The notes under the pieces: generated by a model | What the model was told of the DNA's origin: nothing | The model's input: the letters and a program-made list of their open reading frames with translations, nothing else | Databases searched by the model: none | Translations under genes and position numbers: made by a program | DNA from: Chloroflexota bacterium | GTDB lineage: Bacteria; Chloroflexota; Anaerolineae; Anaerolineales; Anaerolineaceae | Assembly (NCBI GenBank): GCA_021779955.1 | Contig: JAJXZS010000024.1 | Span: 1-44,409 of the forward strand | Length of the DNA stretch: 44,409 bases | Direction: 5' to 3' | Part shown: positions 34,860-43,903 of the stretch, in pieces | Layout of the letters: every line of letters begins with the position of its first letter | Position numbering within the stretch: position 1 is the first letter of the stretch

Positions 34860-36233
34860 ATGATTGATTACAACGGAAAACGTAATATTTTTAGCAAACC
34901 GAAGAAACAGAACAATCCAGTCAGAATCTTTATTGGCCTGTTGGTAATCCTTGGATTTCTTTTTACCATTCAAGGCTTGAACAATGGCGTAATCAATAAT
35001 CCCTTTTTACCCACACCGGTTCCCACCAGGACATTCGATTCGTATGCACAGGAAGGCGACACGCAATTTGCGGCCGGGAACCTGAAAGCCGCAATTGAGG
35101 CATACCAAAATGCTGTGAGAATCGATCCGAACAATCCTGATCTGATCGCAAAACTGGTCAGAATCCAGGTTTATTCATCCTCTCAAGAGACCACGGATGC
35201 CAACAAACGGGCTATCTTGGAAGCTGCAATCAAGACAGCCTCAGATGCTATCACAACATTCCCACAAAATAGCGCGCTAAGAGCTGTGCATGCTTTTGCC
35301 CTCGATTGGTATGCTACTCCCGACATCGCAGGAGATAAATGGCAAAGCTCTTTAATTGAGGCAGAACAGGAAGCTGTCCAGGGTATCCAATTGGACAACA
35401 CCAATACGCTTGCTCTGGTGTATTATGCGGAAATTCTTGTCGATCAACAGAAATGGAATCAGGCAGAACAATACATATCCCAGGCAATCCAACGAGATTC
35501 GACACTGATGGACGTCTTCAGGGTTAATGGCTACGTTCAGGAGTCCCTGGGCAACTATCAAGAGGCGATAGTCAATTACCAGAAGGCATTGGCAATCACC
35601 CCAAAATTGAACTTTCTATACATTTCGATTGGCGCAAACTATCGTAAATTGGGCGACATGTCGTACTACGGTTCTGCCCAATGGTCCGATTATTATCACA
35701 AGGCTTTGGATCAATTCCAGCAAGCTGTTTACATCAATGATGCCCAGACAATCAAAGATCCAATCCCGTTGATCTCGATAGCCAACACCTATGGACAGAT
35801 GGGAGATTTCCTGTCAGCTGCCAGAAATATGCTTAAGGCGGTCGAATTCACCCCCTCAGAGCCAACCGTTTATGGTCAACTGGGGATCATCTATTACAAG
35901 GGCCGCAATTACGAGGGGTCCATTTTACCGCTCAAGTGCATCATCCGTGGCTGCACTGCGGCTGAGAGTTGTGAAGTGCGCAATCATGGAGCTCCGTGTG
36001 ATTCTGCTGAAGTTCCCAATATTCCCATTCAGGGATTACCCCTGTCGCAAAGTACTGTAGCCTACTACTTCACTTATGGTTCAGTGCTTGCCGGCTTGCA
36101 CCAACCCAGTAATGGATATTGTGAAGAAGCGATGAAGGTGTTCGCTGAGGTTCGGCAGGGGTTTGGCTCCGATCCGACGATCATGTCCATCGTGCAGGAA
36201 GGCGAGTCGATCTGCCAGTACTACGGCTACTGA
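34860..36233 (+). CDS. Membrane-anchored TPR protein, paralogue
   Basis: A 457-residue protein with the plan of the preceding gene: short basic N-terminus, one membrane segment (IFIGLLVILGFLFTIQG), Pro-rich stretch (PFLPTPVPTRTF) and then TPR repeats (GDTQFAAGNLKAAIEAYQNAV, VNGYVQESLGNYQEAIVNYQKAL, YGQLGIIYYKGRNYEGSILPL). The C-terminal part contains six Cys, four of them clustered (KCIIRGCTAAESCEVRNHGAPC), fitting disulfide bonds or a metal site outside the cytoplasm. It starts 43 bases after its paralogue, probably in the same transcript. A tandem duplication followed by divergence is the simplest origin. Function unknown. Confidence 0.85.
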   Translation: MIDYNGKRNIFSKPKKQNNPVRIFIGLLVILGFLFTIQGLNNGVINNPFLPTPVPTRTFDSYAQEGDTQFAAGNLKAAIEAYQNAVRIDPNNPDLIAKLVRIQVYSSSQETTDANKRAILEAAIKTASDAITTFPQNSALRAVHAFALDWYATPDIAGDKWQSSLIEAEQEAVQGIQLDNTNTLALVYYAEILVDQQKWNQAEQYISQAIQRDSTLMDVFRVNGYVQESLGNYQEAIVNYQKALAITPKLNFLYISIGANYRKLGDMSYYGSAQWSDYYHKALDQFQQAVYINDAQTIKDPIPLISIANTYGQMGDFLSAARNMLKAVEFTPSEPTVYGQLGIIYYKGRNYEGSILPLKCIIRGCTAAESCEVRNHGAPCDSAEVPNIPIQGLPLSQSTVAYYFTYGSVLAGLHQPSNGYCEEAMKVFAEVRQGFGSDPTIMSIVQEGESICQYYGY

Positions 36234-36278
36234 AATCTTTTATTTCATCAGAATTTCATAAGATTCATTTTCTTCCCC

Positions 36279-36307
36279 TTGACTTGAGTTCTAAAGACGA
36301 TTATCAT
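36279..36307 (+). promoter_or_regulatory. groESL promoter
   Basis: TTGACT (36279-36284), exactly 17 bases, TATCAT (36302-36307). The CIRCE operator begins 8 bases downstream, so it covers the start of transcription. Confidence 0.8.
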
Positions 36308-36315
36308 AAAGTCGA

Positions 36316-36342
36316 TTAGCACTCTATGAACGAGAGTGCTAA
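36316..36342 (+). promoter_or_regulatory. CIRCE operator (HrcA site)
   Basis: TTAGCACTC-N9-GAGTGCTAA, with both arms identical to the consensus. HrcA binds this element and represses groESL until heat or unfolded protein withdraws GroEL from HrcA. The hrcA gene itself is not in the window. Confidence 0.97.
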
Positions 36343-36376
36343 AATATTCAAGGGATTTCCGTTACAGGAGGATTGT

Positions 36377-36676
36377 ATGGCACTAAATTTGAAGCCTTTG
36401 GGCAGCCGTGTTGTAGTTGAGCCTCTTGAAGAAAACGAGGTAACGGCGGGAGGAATCGTTCTACCCGAAACAGCGAAAGAAAAACCTCAAAGGGGCGTTG
36501 TCCTTTCTGTCGGACCTGGCGATCGCGATGAGAGCGGAAAACACATCGAGATGGATGTCAAAGAAGGCGACACAGTCCTCTTCGCCAAATATGGCGGCAC
36601 CGAGATCAAGATCGACGGTAAAAAATACCTGATCTTGCGTGAAGCTGATCTTCTCGCAATTGTTCTCAAGAAATAA
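36377..36676 (+). CDS. groS: Co-chaperonin GroES
   Basis: A 99-residue Cpn10. It starts at the ATG at 36377 ([16 protein letters not shown]), which has a perfect AGGAGG; the frame upstream overlaps the CIRCE operator and is not coding. The mobile loop is [23 protein letters not shown] (residues about 18-40). The C-terminal half has [24 protein letters not shown]. Seven subunits cap the GroEL cavity. First gene of the groES-groEL operon under HrcA control. Confidence 0.97.
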   Translation: MALNLKPLGSRVVVEPLEENEVTAGGIVLPETAKEKPQRGVVLSVGPGDRDESGKHIEMDVKEGDTVLFAKYGGTEIKIDGKKYLILREADLLAIVLKK

Positions 36677-36704
36677 AGTCATTCTTCAATAAGGAGCTAG
36701 TTCT

Positions 36705-38339
36705 ATGGCAGCTAAACAATTAGTTTTTGGCGAGGACGCGCGCCGCAAACTAAAAAACGGCATTGATATGGTTGCAGACGCAGTCGTCACTACCTTGGGA
36801 CCGAAAGGCCGCAATGTGGCTATCGATCGCAAATTCGGTTCGCCGACCATCACCCACGATGGGGTGACAGTAGCGAAAGAGATCGAACTCGAAGATCCAT
36901 TTGAAAATATGGGCGCTCAACTGATCAAAGAAGCAGCGACCAAGACGAACGACATTGCAGGTGACGGAACCACCACATCCACTCTGCTTGCGCATTCCAT
37001 CGTGAATGAGGGTCTCAAAACCCTTGCAGCCGGCGGCAACCCCATGCTGCTCAAACGTGGCATTGAAGTCGCTGCACAGAAGATCTCAGAAGCGATCAAA
37101 AAACAGGCAATTCCCATTTCCACACGCGAAGATATAGCAGCAGTCGCCACGACTTCCGCCCAGGATGCTTCGATCGGTGACCTGATCGCCGAGGTGATGG
37201 ACAAAGTCGGCAAAGACGGCGTGATTACCGTCGAAGAATCTAAGGGCCTCGAATTCGAAAAAGAGTACGTCGAAGGCATGCAGTTCGATCGCGGCTATAT
37301 TTCCTCCTATTTCGTCACCGATACCGAGCACATGGAATCTGTGATTGCTGAGCCGTATATCCTCATCTACGATAAGAAGATTTCGGCTGCACAGGATATC
37401 GTTCCAATTCTCGAGAAACTTGTCCAAACTGGCAAGCGCGATCTCGTTATCATTGCGGAAGATGTCGATAGCGAAGCCCTGGCTACCCTGGTGCTCAACA
37501 AGATCCGCGGTATGCTCAATGTGCTCGCCATCAAAGCCCCGGGCTTTGGCGATCGCCGCAAGGCTATGATGCAGGATATTGCCATCCTCACCGGCGCTGA
37601 AGTCATCTCTGAGGAAACCGGACGCAAACTGGATTCGGTTACCCTGGCTGACCTTGGCCGTGCTGAGAAGGTCGTTGCCGACAAAGACAATACCACCCTC
37701 GTTGGTGGTAAGGGCGACGACGCCCAGATCAAGGGCCGCATCGAGCAGATCCGTGTCGAGATCGAGAACACCACCAGCGACTACGACCGCGAGAAACTGC
37801 AAGAACGACTGGCCAAACTCTCCGGCGGTGTTGCGATCGTGCGCGTTGGCGCTGCAACCGAGACCGAGCTAAAAGAGAAGAAGCATCGCGTTGAAGATGC
37901 ACTCTCTGCCACTCGTGCAGCCGTTGAAGAAGGTATTGTCCCTGGCGGCGGCGTTGCCCTGCTGAATGCCATGCCCGAATTGGATTCTCTGAAACCCGAG
38001 ACCGAAGATGAGCAGATCGGCGTCAAGATCGTGCGCAAAGCACTCGAGATGCCCATGCGCCGCATCGCTGAGAATGCCGGAAAAGACGGTTCTGTGATCG
38101 TTGAGAACGTCCGCGCCGCACAGAAAGCCAAGAAGAATCCAGGCATTGGTTACGATGTCATTCGCGACGAATACGTCGACATGATCAAGGCCGGTTTGGG
38201 TGATCCTGCCAAGGTGACCCGTGGTGCTCTCGATAACGCAGCCTCCATTGCCGCGATGATCCTCACCACAGAAGCCCTGATAACGGATATCCCCGAAAAG
38301 AATCCGCCCGCTCCTATGCAACCCCCCATGGATTACTAA
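36705..38339 (+). CDS. groL: Chaperonin GroEL
   Basis: A 544-residue Cpn60. It is full length with the ATP-binding loop [15 protein letters not shown] (the catalytic Asp is in AGDGTTT), the GroEL signature [16 protein letters not shown] near residue 405 and the substrate-binding apical domain between about residues 190 and 375. The start has an AAGGAG ribosome binding site 28 bases after groES. The C-terminus ends [12 protein letters not shown] and lacks the GGM repeats of many GroELs, which in other bacteria line the cavity floor. It forms the folding chamber with GroES in the cytoplasm. Confidence 0.98.
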   Translation: MAAKQLVFGEDARRKLKNGIDMVADAVVTTLGPKGRNVAIDRKFGSPTITHDGVTVAKEIELEDPFENMGAQLIKEAATKTNDIAGDGTTTSTLLAHSIVNEGLKTLAAGGNPMLLKRGIEVAAQKISEAIKKQAIPISTREDIAAVATTSAQDASIGDLIAEVMDKVGKDGVITVEESKGLEFEKEYVEGMQFDRGYISSYFVTDTEHMESVIAEPYILIYDKKISAAQDIVPILEKLVQTGKRDLVIIAEDVDSEALATLVLNKIRGMLNVLAIKAPGFGDRRKAMMQDIAILTGAEVISEETGRKLDSVTLADLGRAEKVVADKDNTTLVGGKGDDAQIKGRIEQIRVEIENTTSDYDREKLQERLAKLSGGVAIVRVGAATETELKEKKHRVEDALSATRAAVEEGIVPGGGVALLNAMPELDSLKPETEDEQIGVKIVRKALEMPMRRIAENAGKDGSVIVENVRAAQKAKKNPGIGYDVIRDEYVDMIKAGLGDPAKVTRGALDNAASIAAMILTTEALITDIPEKNPPAPMQPPMDY

Positions 38340-38353
38340 TCCATACTGAAGTC

Positions 38354-38400
38354 AAAACCCTGGTTGGTTTGAAAAATCCCGCCAGGGTTTTTCTTTTTGT
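38354..38400 (+). terminator. groESL terminator
   Basis: AAAACCCTGG (38354-38363) pairs perfectly with CCAGGGTTTT (38382-38391), followed by TTCTTTTTG. Confidence 0.9.
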
Positions 38401-38408
38401 TATTCGGT

Positions 38409-38414
38409 TATAAT
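38409..38414 (+). promoter_or_regulatory. -10 element before the PpiC lipoprotein gene
   Basis: A consensus TATAAT ends 7 bases before the ATG at 38422. No clear -35 is seen (the spot is taken by the groESL terminator T-run) and there is no ribosome binding site, so a leaderless transcript is likely. Confidence 0.45.
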
Positions 38415-38421
38415 CGTTCAA

Positions 38422-39306
38422 ATGAAACACACAAAACTCACGCTAATCACATCGCTGATTTTTATAATCCTGGTTTCTGCGTGCGGGCGCTCCAATACTC
38501 CAAGTGGTACCACAGCAGAAGCTACAGACACACAAACTCCGACGGCAACCCAACCTCCTATGGCCATCACCATCAACAATGTTGGCATCTCCGTTGAGGA
38601 ATTCCAGCAGGAATTAACTCGTCTGCAGCAAGCTCAGACTCAACTGGGGGTCAGTTCGACGCCTGAAGAGCAAAAACAAAAAGTGATCGACGATTTCACC
38701 GACCAGCTTCTGCTTGAGCAGGGCGCCTATCAGGCAGGTTTTACACTGGACCATGCCACGCTCCAAGCTCGAATCGATGCTCTTGCCGCGGAAATGGGGG
38801 GGCAGGACAAGTTGACGGCCTGGGAATCAACGAATAGTTATACTGCAGACTCCTTCAGTGAAGCGATGCGGCGAAACATTGCAGTTGCCTGGCAGCGAGA
38901 CCAAATTGCGAACAGCGTACCCATCACGGCCGATCAGGTGCACGTACGGCAGATTCTGGTTCAGACCGAGGAAACCGCGAATGAAATCCTGGCACAGATC
39001 AAAGCTGGCGCGGATTTTGCAACGTTAGCCTTAACCTACGATCCCGTGACGGGCGGCGACTTGGGTTGGTTCCCGCAGGGATACCTGACCCAACCGGAAG
39101 TGGACACAGCGGCATTTGCGCTTCAGCCGGGTCAAACCAGTGAAATCATCAAAAGCGCAATCGGGTATCACATCATTTTTGTGATCGAAAGAGATCCGCA
39201 GCATCCCTTGAGCCCAGACGCTCGTCGTGTTTTGCAGGAGAAGAAACTGGCAGAATGGTTGGATGCAGCCAAATCTTCAAGTCAGATCACGCTCAATGTT
39301 CCATAA
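38422..39306 (+). CDS. PpiC-type peptidyl-prolyl isomerase lipoprotein (PrsA/SurA-like)
   Basis: A 294-residue foldase. The signal peptide MKHTKLTLITSLIFIILVSACG has lipobox VSAC. A Ser/Thr-rich linker and a SurA_N-like helical domain follow (ISVEEFQQELTRLQQAQTQLG to about residue 170). The parvulin domain is VHVRQILVQTEETANEILAQI, GGDLGWFPQGYLTQPEVDTAAF and IKSAIGYHIIFVIER (about residues 173-265); its His and Asp/Gly residues are all present. It helps fold exported proteins at the outer face of the membrane. It follows groESL but has its own promoter element, and probably shares a transcript with the gene after it, 24 bases downstream. Confidence 0.92.
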   Translation: MKHTKLTLITSLIFIILVSACGRSNTPSGTTAEATDTQTPTATQPPMAITINNVGISVEEFQQELTRLQQAQTQLGVSSTPEEQKQKVIDDFTDQLLLEQGAYQAGFTLDHATLQARIDALAAEMGGQDKLTAWESTNSYTADSFSEAMRRNIAVAWQRDQIANSVPITADQVHVRQILVQTEETANEILAQIKAGADFATLALTYDPVTGGDLGWFPQGYLTQPEVDTAAFALQPGQTSEIIKSAIGYHIIFVIERDPQHPLSPDARRVLQEKKLAEWLDAAKSSSQITLNVP

Positions 39307-39330
39307 ATCATACGCTCCAGGAATCGGACA

Positions 39331-40074
39331 ATGAATTTTGCAGACCAGGATGAGATTGCAGCGAGATTGGAACGCAGACGCAGAAGGCAGCGCCACGATG
39401 CAACCTGGAATGTGTTGACCGGATTCGTTCTCTTTGTGGCATTGATCCTTCTGGGCTATCTTGCTCTTCTTTTCCTCGATCCTTCGTTACCTTTCAATCC
39501 GTTTCCACCGCCGACCTTACCATCAGCGGCAGGATTTGTTGCGACCGCAACTTCATACGTGCTGCCTCCAACGAAAACAGTGACGTCTTCGCCAACGGCA
39601 ACACTCGTACCTCCAACGGTTACGAACACTCCAGAGGCTACTAATTCTCCGACGCCATTGCCGATCGTGATCACTTCCGATCCAAACACCGAATTCCCCT
39701 ACGCGTTGGAGAGTAATCCTATCCCCATGTCGAACCTCGTCTTTCATCCAGATGGAAATTGCAGCTGGCAGGGCGTTGCCGGCCGTGTTGTCGATTTGCA
39801 GGGACGTCCGGTCGAGGGACTCGCCGTTCATTTGAGCGGAACCTATAATGGCACACCTGTAGATATGACAACTCTCACCGGTGGAGCACAGGCCTGGTAT
39901 GGTGAATCGGGGTTTGAATTCGTCCTGGGTTCGAAGCCGGTCGGATCGTCGGGTCAGTTGATCCTCCAATTGGCCGATCAAGGAATGGTGGCCATCTCGG
40001 CAACGGTGCAGTTCGATACATACGCCGAATGCGACAAAAACCTGGTTCTAATCAATTTCAGGCAAGTGAGGTAA
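39331..40074 (+). CDS. Membrane-anchored protein with Thr/Pro linker
   Basis: A 247-residue protein of unknown function. A basic, cytoplasmic N-terminus (AARLERRRRRQRHDATW) is followed by one membrane segment (NVLTGFVLFVALILLGYLALLF). An extended Pro/Thr/Ser linker then covers about residues 50-110, with TATSYVLPPTKTVTSSPTAT as a sample. The C-terminal globular domain of about 130 residues, starting near NLVFHPDGNCSWQGVAGRV, resembles carboxypeptidase-regulatory-like beta-sandwiches (VVDLQGRPVEGLAVHLSG) and includes a pair of Cys that could form a disulfide. It should therefore stand on the outer face of the membrane. AGGA ribosome binding site; ends just before a terminator. Confidence 0.78.
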   Translation: MNFADQDEIAARLERRRRRQRHDATWNVLTGFVLFVALILLGYLALLFLDPSLPFNPFPPPTLPSAAGFVATATSYVLPPTKTVTSSPTATLVPPTVTNTPEATNSPTPLPIVITSDPNTEFPYALESNPIPMSNLVFHPDGNCSWQGVAGRVVDLQGRPVEGLAVHLSGTYNGTPVDMTTLTGGAQAWYGESGFEFVLGSKPVGSSGQLILQLADQGMVAISATVQFDTYAECDKNLVLINFRQVR

Positions 40075-40082
40075 TTGATGCC

Positions 40083-40108
40083 AAAGAGGGCGAACGCCCT
40101 CTTTTTTT
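40083..40108 (+). terminator. Terminator after the PpiC operon
   Basis: AAAGAGGGC and GCCCTCTTT stem (40083-40091 with 40096-40104) with a GAAC loop, followed by TTTT. The minus-strand gene ends at 40107, so it overlaps its stop and may serve both strands. Confidence 0.85.
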
Positions 40109-42362
40109 ATAGAAAGATACTGAGTTGAGTATCTTTCTCAGAACTCAAGGGGTCTCCATCAAGCAGCATCATCCACAGCTCCTGGTTGAGCTCTGGTCGA
40201 TTAGCCAAAGATTCAAGGTAGCGAAATTTCAAGAAATGCCACTCGTTACGGGTCATTTCCCGTAAGCTTGGATTTTGGTTGAGCTTATGTTGGATCAAGG
40301 AAGAACGACTTCCGGGAAAAACATACACAGACTGCGTTTGCTCTACAACCGATGGGCAGGCATAAGACTGGAAGATGGCCGATGCGCCAAGGAAGAAACG
40401 ATAGATCGGTTCTTCCTGCTTTCGGGTTTGCCAAATGATCGGTTGGTCGCCTGAAGATTGATAGCCGAGCCGTTTAGCCGTCTTGCGCAGAAAATCTCGC
40501 ATCTGGCTTAATTCGGATTTCCGTTCCTCTGGAGTCTCGCCCGGTTTGATGTGCCAGGAACCGTCCGTGAAATTGAAGTCGGCATACGATTCAAGGCACG
40601 CTCGGAGGATCTCGTCGTCTGGTGTAAGAACTCCCGGCAATACCGAATAGAGGATATTCTGTAAATCGGGTAAACGTATGCTTCCGCGGTCCAACAGAAT
40701 TCTGACGATTTCCCTTTCCACTCGATCGTCTAAAGGTTCAGCGCAATTCTCTTGATTTTCGAGGAACCATCTGCCCGGCTCGATTTCCTGGGCGACAGAG
40801 TCAAAATGGTGGACAAAGGTTTTCTCAAGCAAGATGCTGCTAAATGATTTTTGTATTTCATTGAGCTTCTCGGGCGTCAATTTCTCATCTGAGGTCGGCA
40901 GCAGATTCGCCTTCGCCAACGCGCCCATTGTGGCGAGAAATGGCTGCAGGTAGCTGGTAGGCTGACCCAACGCCATGAATGTATTGCGAATCGTCTGTCG
41001 GATGGTGTTTTGCAGGCTTCCTTCAATTGGGCGAAGTGTCTGATCGTTGGTCGCCCAAAGGAACTGTACTTCTCCGGTTTCGGATTTGCAAGCAAATCCT
41101 TTGAGCAGGCAATTGGCAGCCGAAGCAGCTGAAGTCGCCGCGAGAACAAACCCAGGGGTGGCATTCGACACCAGCCCAAGGATCGGTGTGCTTATCTTCG
41201 TGGTATGGTTGACCGCCTCGAGCGTCGAATGAAGCGCTCGAGCGTGCCAATGCCAGTCGAAGCGTCGCCTGCCCAAAACACCCGAATAGTGCGCGCTTGT
41301 CTCTTTGCCCCAGACCCAGGCAGACCAAAGAGCTGAAAGTGTCCAGAATGCCTGATTTGGGCGCGGCAGGCAGCACGTTACAGCTGTGAAATCGAGATCG
41401 TGTCCTTCATTGTGCAATTCCCTCGTCCGTCCCGGGTAAACACAGATGCCGGCGTCTTGCGGTAAAGCGGGCCAATGCGTGAACTCGATAGTCGCCGAAG
41501 CGCTATGCCATCTATCTACTGCTGCTTCAAGCTCCATCCAGAGATTTTTTTCCACAAACTCGGCGGGCGCTTGCAACAGATGAGGAGTTTCTGATGTTTC
41601 TGGCCAGGGCCAGAGGTTCGTACCCGCGTCAAGCACAGGAAGAAGCAGCGCTTGCAGCATCCTCTTGCTGCTCATGCTTGAAGAATAGGCATCCAGTTTG
41701 TTGAGGAGATTGAAGATGACAACGAGCGAGCGCACAGTATAGTTCTTCAGCGCTTCTTCAACGTTATCCCTTTCATCTTCGTCCATATCCGGACGGATGG
41801 CTTTTTCAAGTGCTCGCGCCCGGTGAAGCGGCTCCGCTCTCTGCAGCGGGTTAAGGCGCTCGATATCGCTTTCGGTTGACGGATGAACACCCGAGTCGCC
41901 GCAATGCGGGCACGTGTACATGCGTGCATATGGCGATTTCTCATTGCGTTTCCAGATAAATCCGTTTGCCTGGATCTCTCTCCCGCACGTAGCGCATGTC
42001 GTCAGGTAGAATGATCGGATTAATGTCTCGAGGCTCACATCGCCACGCCGGCTTGCTGCAAGATCAGCCAGGGCAGCCTGGTAGTCGCTGCGCTGAGGAG
42101 GTTGGCAAAGCATCTGTAATTCGAATGCGAGAAGGGGGTTGTTAACAGCGGCCAGTACGCGATATCCCGCTTTTGCTGCATGGATGGAAGTCAAAGGCGT
42201 AGACCCGAAAGGATCGAGCACCCAGGAGTTGCCCGGTGCAAGATCTTTCAGCCAGGAAGAAATTACACCCGGGGGACATTCGGGCAAAAATCGATCCAGG
42301 GGTGGAGGTAGAGATTCTCCAGTAGATGCCAGGTATGGAACATTAAGGTCGTATTCCATCAT
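40107..42362 (-). CDS. DNA-methylase-like zinc-ribbon protein, catalytic motif degraded
   Basis: About 751 residues from the ATG at 42362 (MMEYDLNVPYLAS); the longer frame to 42407 begins inside a terminator. An N-terminal DPFGSTPLTSIHAAKAGYRV-type glycine loop followed by NNPLLAFELQ (about residues 50-82) matches motif I of large adenine-specific DNA methylases of the DUF1156 kind. A four-Cys zinc ribbon follows (CATCG..CPHCG, about 123-164), also as in that group. Where those enzymes have T-DPPY and the Y-x-L-S-x-F-x-x-x-W region, this protein has FTAVTCCLPRPNQAF then TLSALWSAWVWG, so the DPPY motif is lost. A winged-helix-like segment (EREIVRILLDRGSIRLPDLQN) and an unassigned C-terminal domain complete it. 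I infer a nucleic-acid-binding, probably non-methylating protein. It stands alone, with no restriction partner nearby. Confidence 0.7.
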   Translation of the reverse strand: MMEYDLNVPYLASTGESLPPPLDRFLPECPPGVISSWLKDLAPGNSWVLDPFGSTPLTSIHAAKAGYRVLAAVNNPLLAFELQMLCQPPQRSDYQAALADLAASRRGDVSLETLIRSFYLTTCATCGREIQANGFIWKRNEKSPYARMYTCPHCGDSGVHPSTESDIERLNPLQRAEPLHRARALEKAIRPDMDEDERDNVEEALKNYTVRSLVVIFNLLNKLDAYSSSMSSKRMLQALLLPVLDAGTNLWPWPETSETPHLLQAPAEFVEKNLWMELEAAVDRWHSASATIEFTHWPALPQDAGICVYPGRTRELHNEGHDLDFTAVTCCLPRPNQAFWTLSALWSAWVWGKETSAHYSGVLGRRRFDWHWHARALHSTLEAVNHTTKISTPILGLVSNATPGFVLAATSAASAANCLLKGFACKSETGEVQFLWATNDQTLRPIEGSLQNTIRQTIRNTFMALGQPTSYLQPFLATMGALAKANLLPTSDEKLTPEKLNEIQKSFSSILLEKTFVHHFDSVAQEIEPGRWFLENQENCAEPLDDRVEREIVRILLDRGSIRLPDLQNILYSVLPGVLTPDDEILRACLESYADFNFTDGSWHIKPGETPEERKSELSQMRDFLRKTAKRLGYQSSGDQPIIWQTRKQEEPIYRFFLGASAIFQSYACPSVVEQTQSVYVFPGSRSSLIQHKLNQNPSLREMTRNEWHFLKFRYLESLANRPELNQELWMMLLDGDPLSSEKDTQLSIFL

Positions 42363-42401
42363 CCATAGTTTATCCGAGAACTCCAAAAAGGTGCAACTAA
42401 C

Positions 42402-42433
42402 ACACAAAACACCGCGCGAGCGGTGTTTTGTGT
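42402..42433 (-). terminator. trpB2 terminator
   Basis: A perfect 14-bp stem (ACACAAAACACCGC at 42402-42415 with its complement at 42420-42433) with a 4-base loop, followed on the minus strand by GTTAG. The T-run lies inside the stem (GTTTTGTGT). Confidence 0.75.
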
Positions 42434-42465
42434 CTAAAGAAGGAAAGGAAGAAGAGGAAATCTGG

Positions 42466-43845
42466 TTATGCGTCGATTGATTCGGTCATTTGAGGAAGAT
42501 GCAGTTTGATCCCGGCTTCTGTTTGAGCATCGTATTTGAAATCTTCCAGTGTGCCGCTAAGATATTTTTCATAGGCAGTCAGGTCGAAATGCCCGTGTCC
42601 TGAAAGATTGAACAGGATGACTTTCTTTTCGCCTGTTTTTTTGGCTTCGAGGGCTTCATCGATGGCTGCCAGGATCGCATGCGAAGATTCAGGCGCAGGC
42701 AGAATGCCTTCATTGCGGGCAAACAGCACCGCGGCTTCGAAGACCCTGGTCTGCGGAACGGCAATCGCATCGACGAGCTTCGCATCGTATAGCGCAGAAA
42801 GTGTGGGCGACATGCCGTGATACCGCAGACCGCCGGCATGGATGGAAGGCGGGATGAAATCGTGTCCGAGGGTGTACATCTTGACGATGGGCGCTGTACC
42901 TGCCGTATCGCCGTAGTCGTATGCGTAGACTCCCTGGGTTAGAGAGGGTGCTGCATCCGGTTCGACGGCCAATAGACGGGTATGTCTGCCGTGGACCAGG
43001 TTCTCGCGCAGGAATGGAAAGGCGAGGCCGGAGAAATTCGTGCCGCCGCCCACGCATCCGATTACCACGTCTGGGTATTCATCCGCCATGTCCATTTGCT
43101 TCAACGCTTCTTCACCGATGACCGATTGGTGGATCAAGACATGGTGCAGAACCGAGCCCAGCCCGTATTTCTTCGTGCCGTTGGATTTTGCAGCGACTTC
43201 AACCGCCTCCGAGATGGCGATGCCAAGCGAGCCTGCGTTGTTGGGGTTTTCGGCCAGCAGTTTCCGGCCATAATCTGTGCGATCGGTTGGGCTGGCAAAC
43301 ACCTGCGCGCCGTAAGTCTCCATGATGATGCGTCGGTAGGGTTTCTGGTCGTACGAAACCCTTACCATGTAGACCTCTAGATCCATATTGAAGAACTGGC
43401 AGGCCATCGCCAGTGCGGATCCCCATTGACCGGCGCCGGTTTCGGTGGTCATGGCTTTCGTGCCTGCGATCTTGTTGTAGAAGGCCTGCGCGACTGCCGA
43501 GTTGGATTTATGGCTCCCTGAAGGCGACACGCCTTCATACTTGAAGTAGATGTGCGCCGGGGTTCCAAGGGCTTTTTCAAGCCGTCTTGCCCGGATCAGT
43601 GGCGTTGGTCTCCAGAGCTTGTATATTTCGCGCACTTCTTCTGGTATCTCGATATACCTTTCTGTGCTGATTTCCTGCTCGATCAACCCCATGGGGAAGA
43701 GCACCGAGAGAAAGTCAGGGGTGATCGGTTCCCGGGTGATTGGATTGAAGACTGGCGACGGCTTTGCCGGTGAATCGGCATTGATGTTGTACCAAAATCG
43801 GGGAATATCGTTTTCGCCTAAAAGATACTTTGTTTGTGTGTCCAT
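42466..43845 (-). CDS. trpB: Tryptophan synthase beta chain, TrpB2 type
   Basis: A 459-residue PLP enzyme of the TrpB2 branch, longer than ordinary TrpB (about 400). The N-terminus ([20 protein letters not shown]) and [17 protein letters not shown] are characteristic. The PLP lysine lies in [20 protein letters not shown] (Lys about 116). The PLP phosphate loop is [16 protein letters not shown]. TrpB2 condenses serine with indole; its ability to pair with TrpA differs from TrpB1 and it often works alone. No other trp gene is nearby. AAGGAG ribosome binding site at 43855. The gene is preceded by a T-box leader with a Trp specifier, so it responds to uncharged tRNA-Trp, which confirms the biosynthetic role. 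Confidence 0.95.
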   Translation of the reverse strand: MDTQTKYLLGENDIPRFWYNINADSPAKPSPVFNPITREPITPDFLSVLFPMGLIEQEISTERYIEIPEEVREIYKLWRPTPLIRARRLEKALGTPAHIYFKYEGVSPSGSHKSNSAVAQAFYNKIAGTKAMTTETGAGQWGSALAMACQFFNMDLEVYMVRVSYDQKPYRRIIMETYGAQVFASPTDRTDYGRKLLAENPNNAGSLGIAISEAVEVAAKSNGTKKYGLGSVLHHVLIHQSVIGEEALKQMDMADEYPDVVIGCVGGGTNFSGLAFPFLRENLVHGRHTRLLAVEPDAAPSLTQGVYAYDYGDTAGTAPIVKMYTLGHDFIPPSIHAGGLRYHGMSPTLSALYDAKLVDAIAVPQTRVFEAAVLFARNEGILPAPESSHAILAAIDEALEAKKTGEKKVILFNLSGHGHFDLTAYEKYLSGTLEDFKYDAQTEAGIKLHLPQMTESIDA

Positions 43846-43903
43846 TTTGCACTCCTTTTATCATGAATGTTTGGTCTTTCCGATTCATCATTTGTGGGAG
43901 GAG

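Noticed and set aside
37086-37802. 238-codon minus-strand frame antisense to groEL
   Set aside because: Antisense frames over groEL are common because of its codon usage; no independent support.
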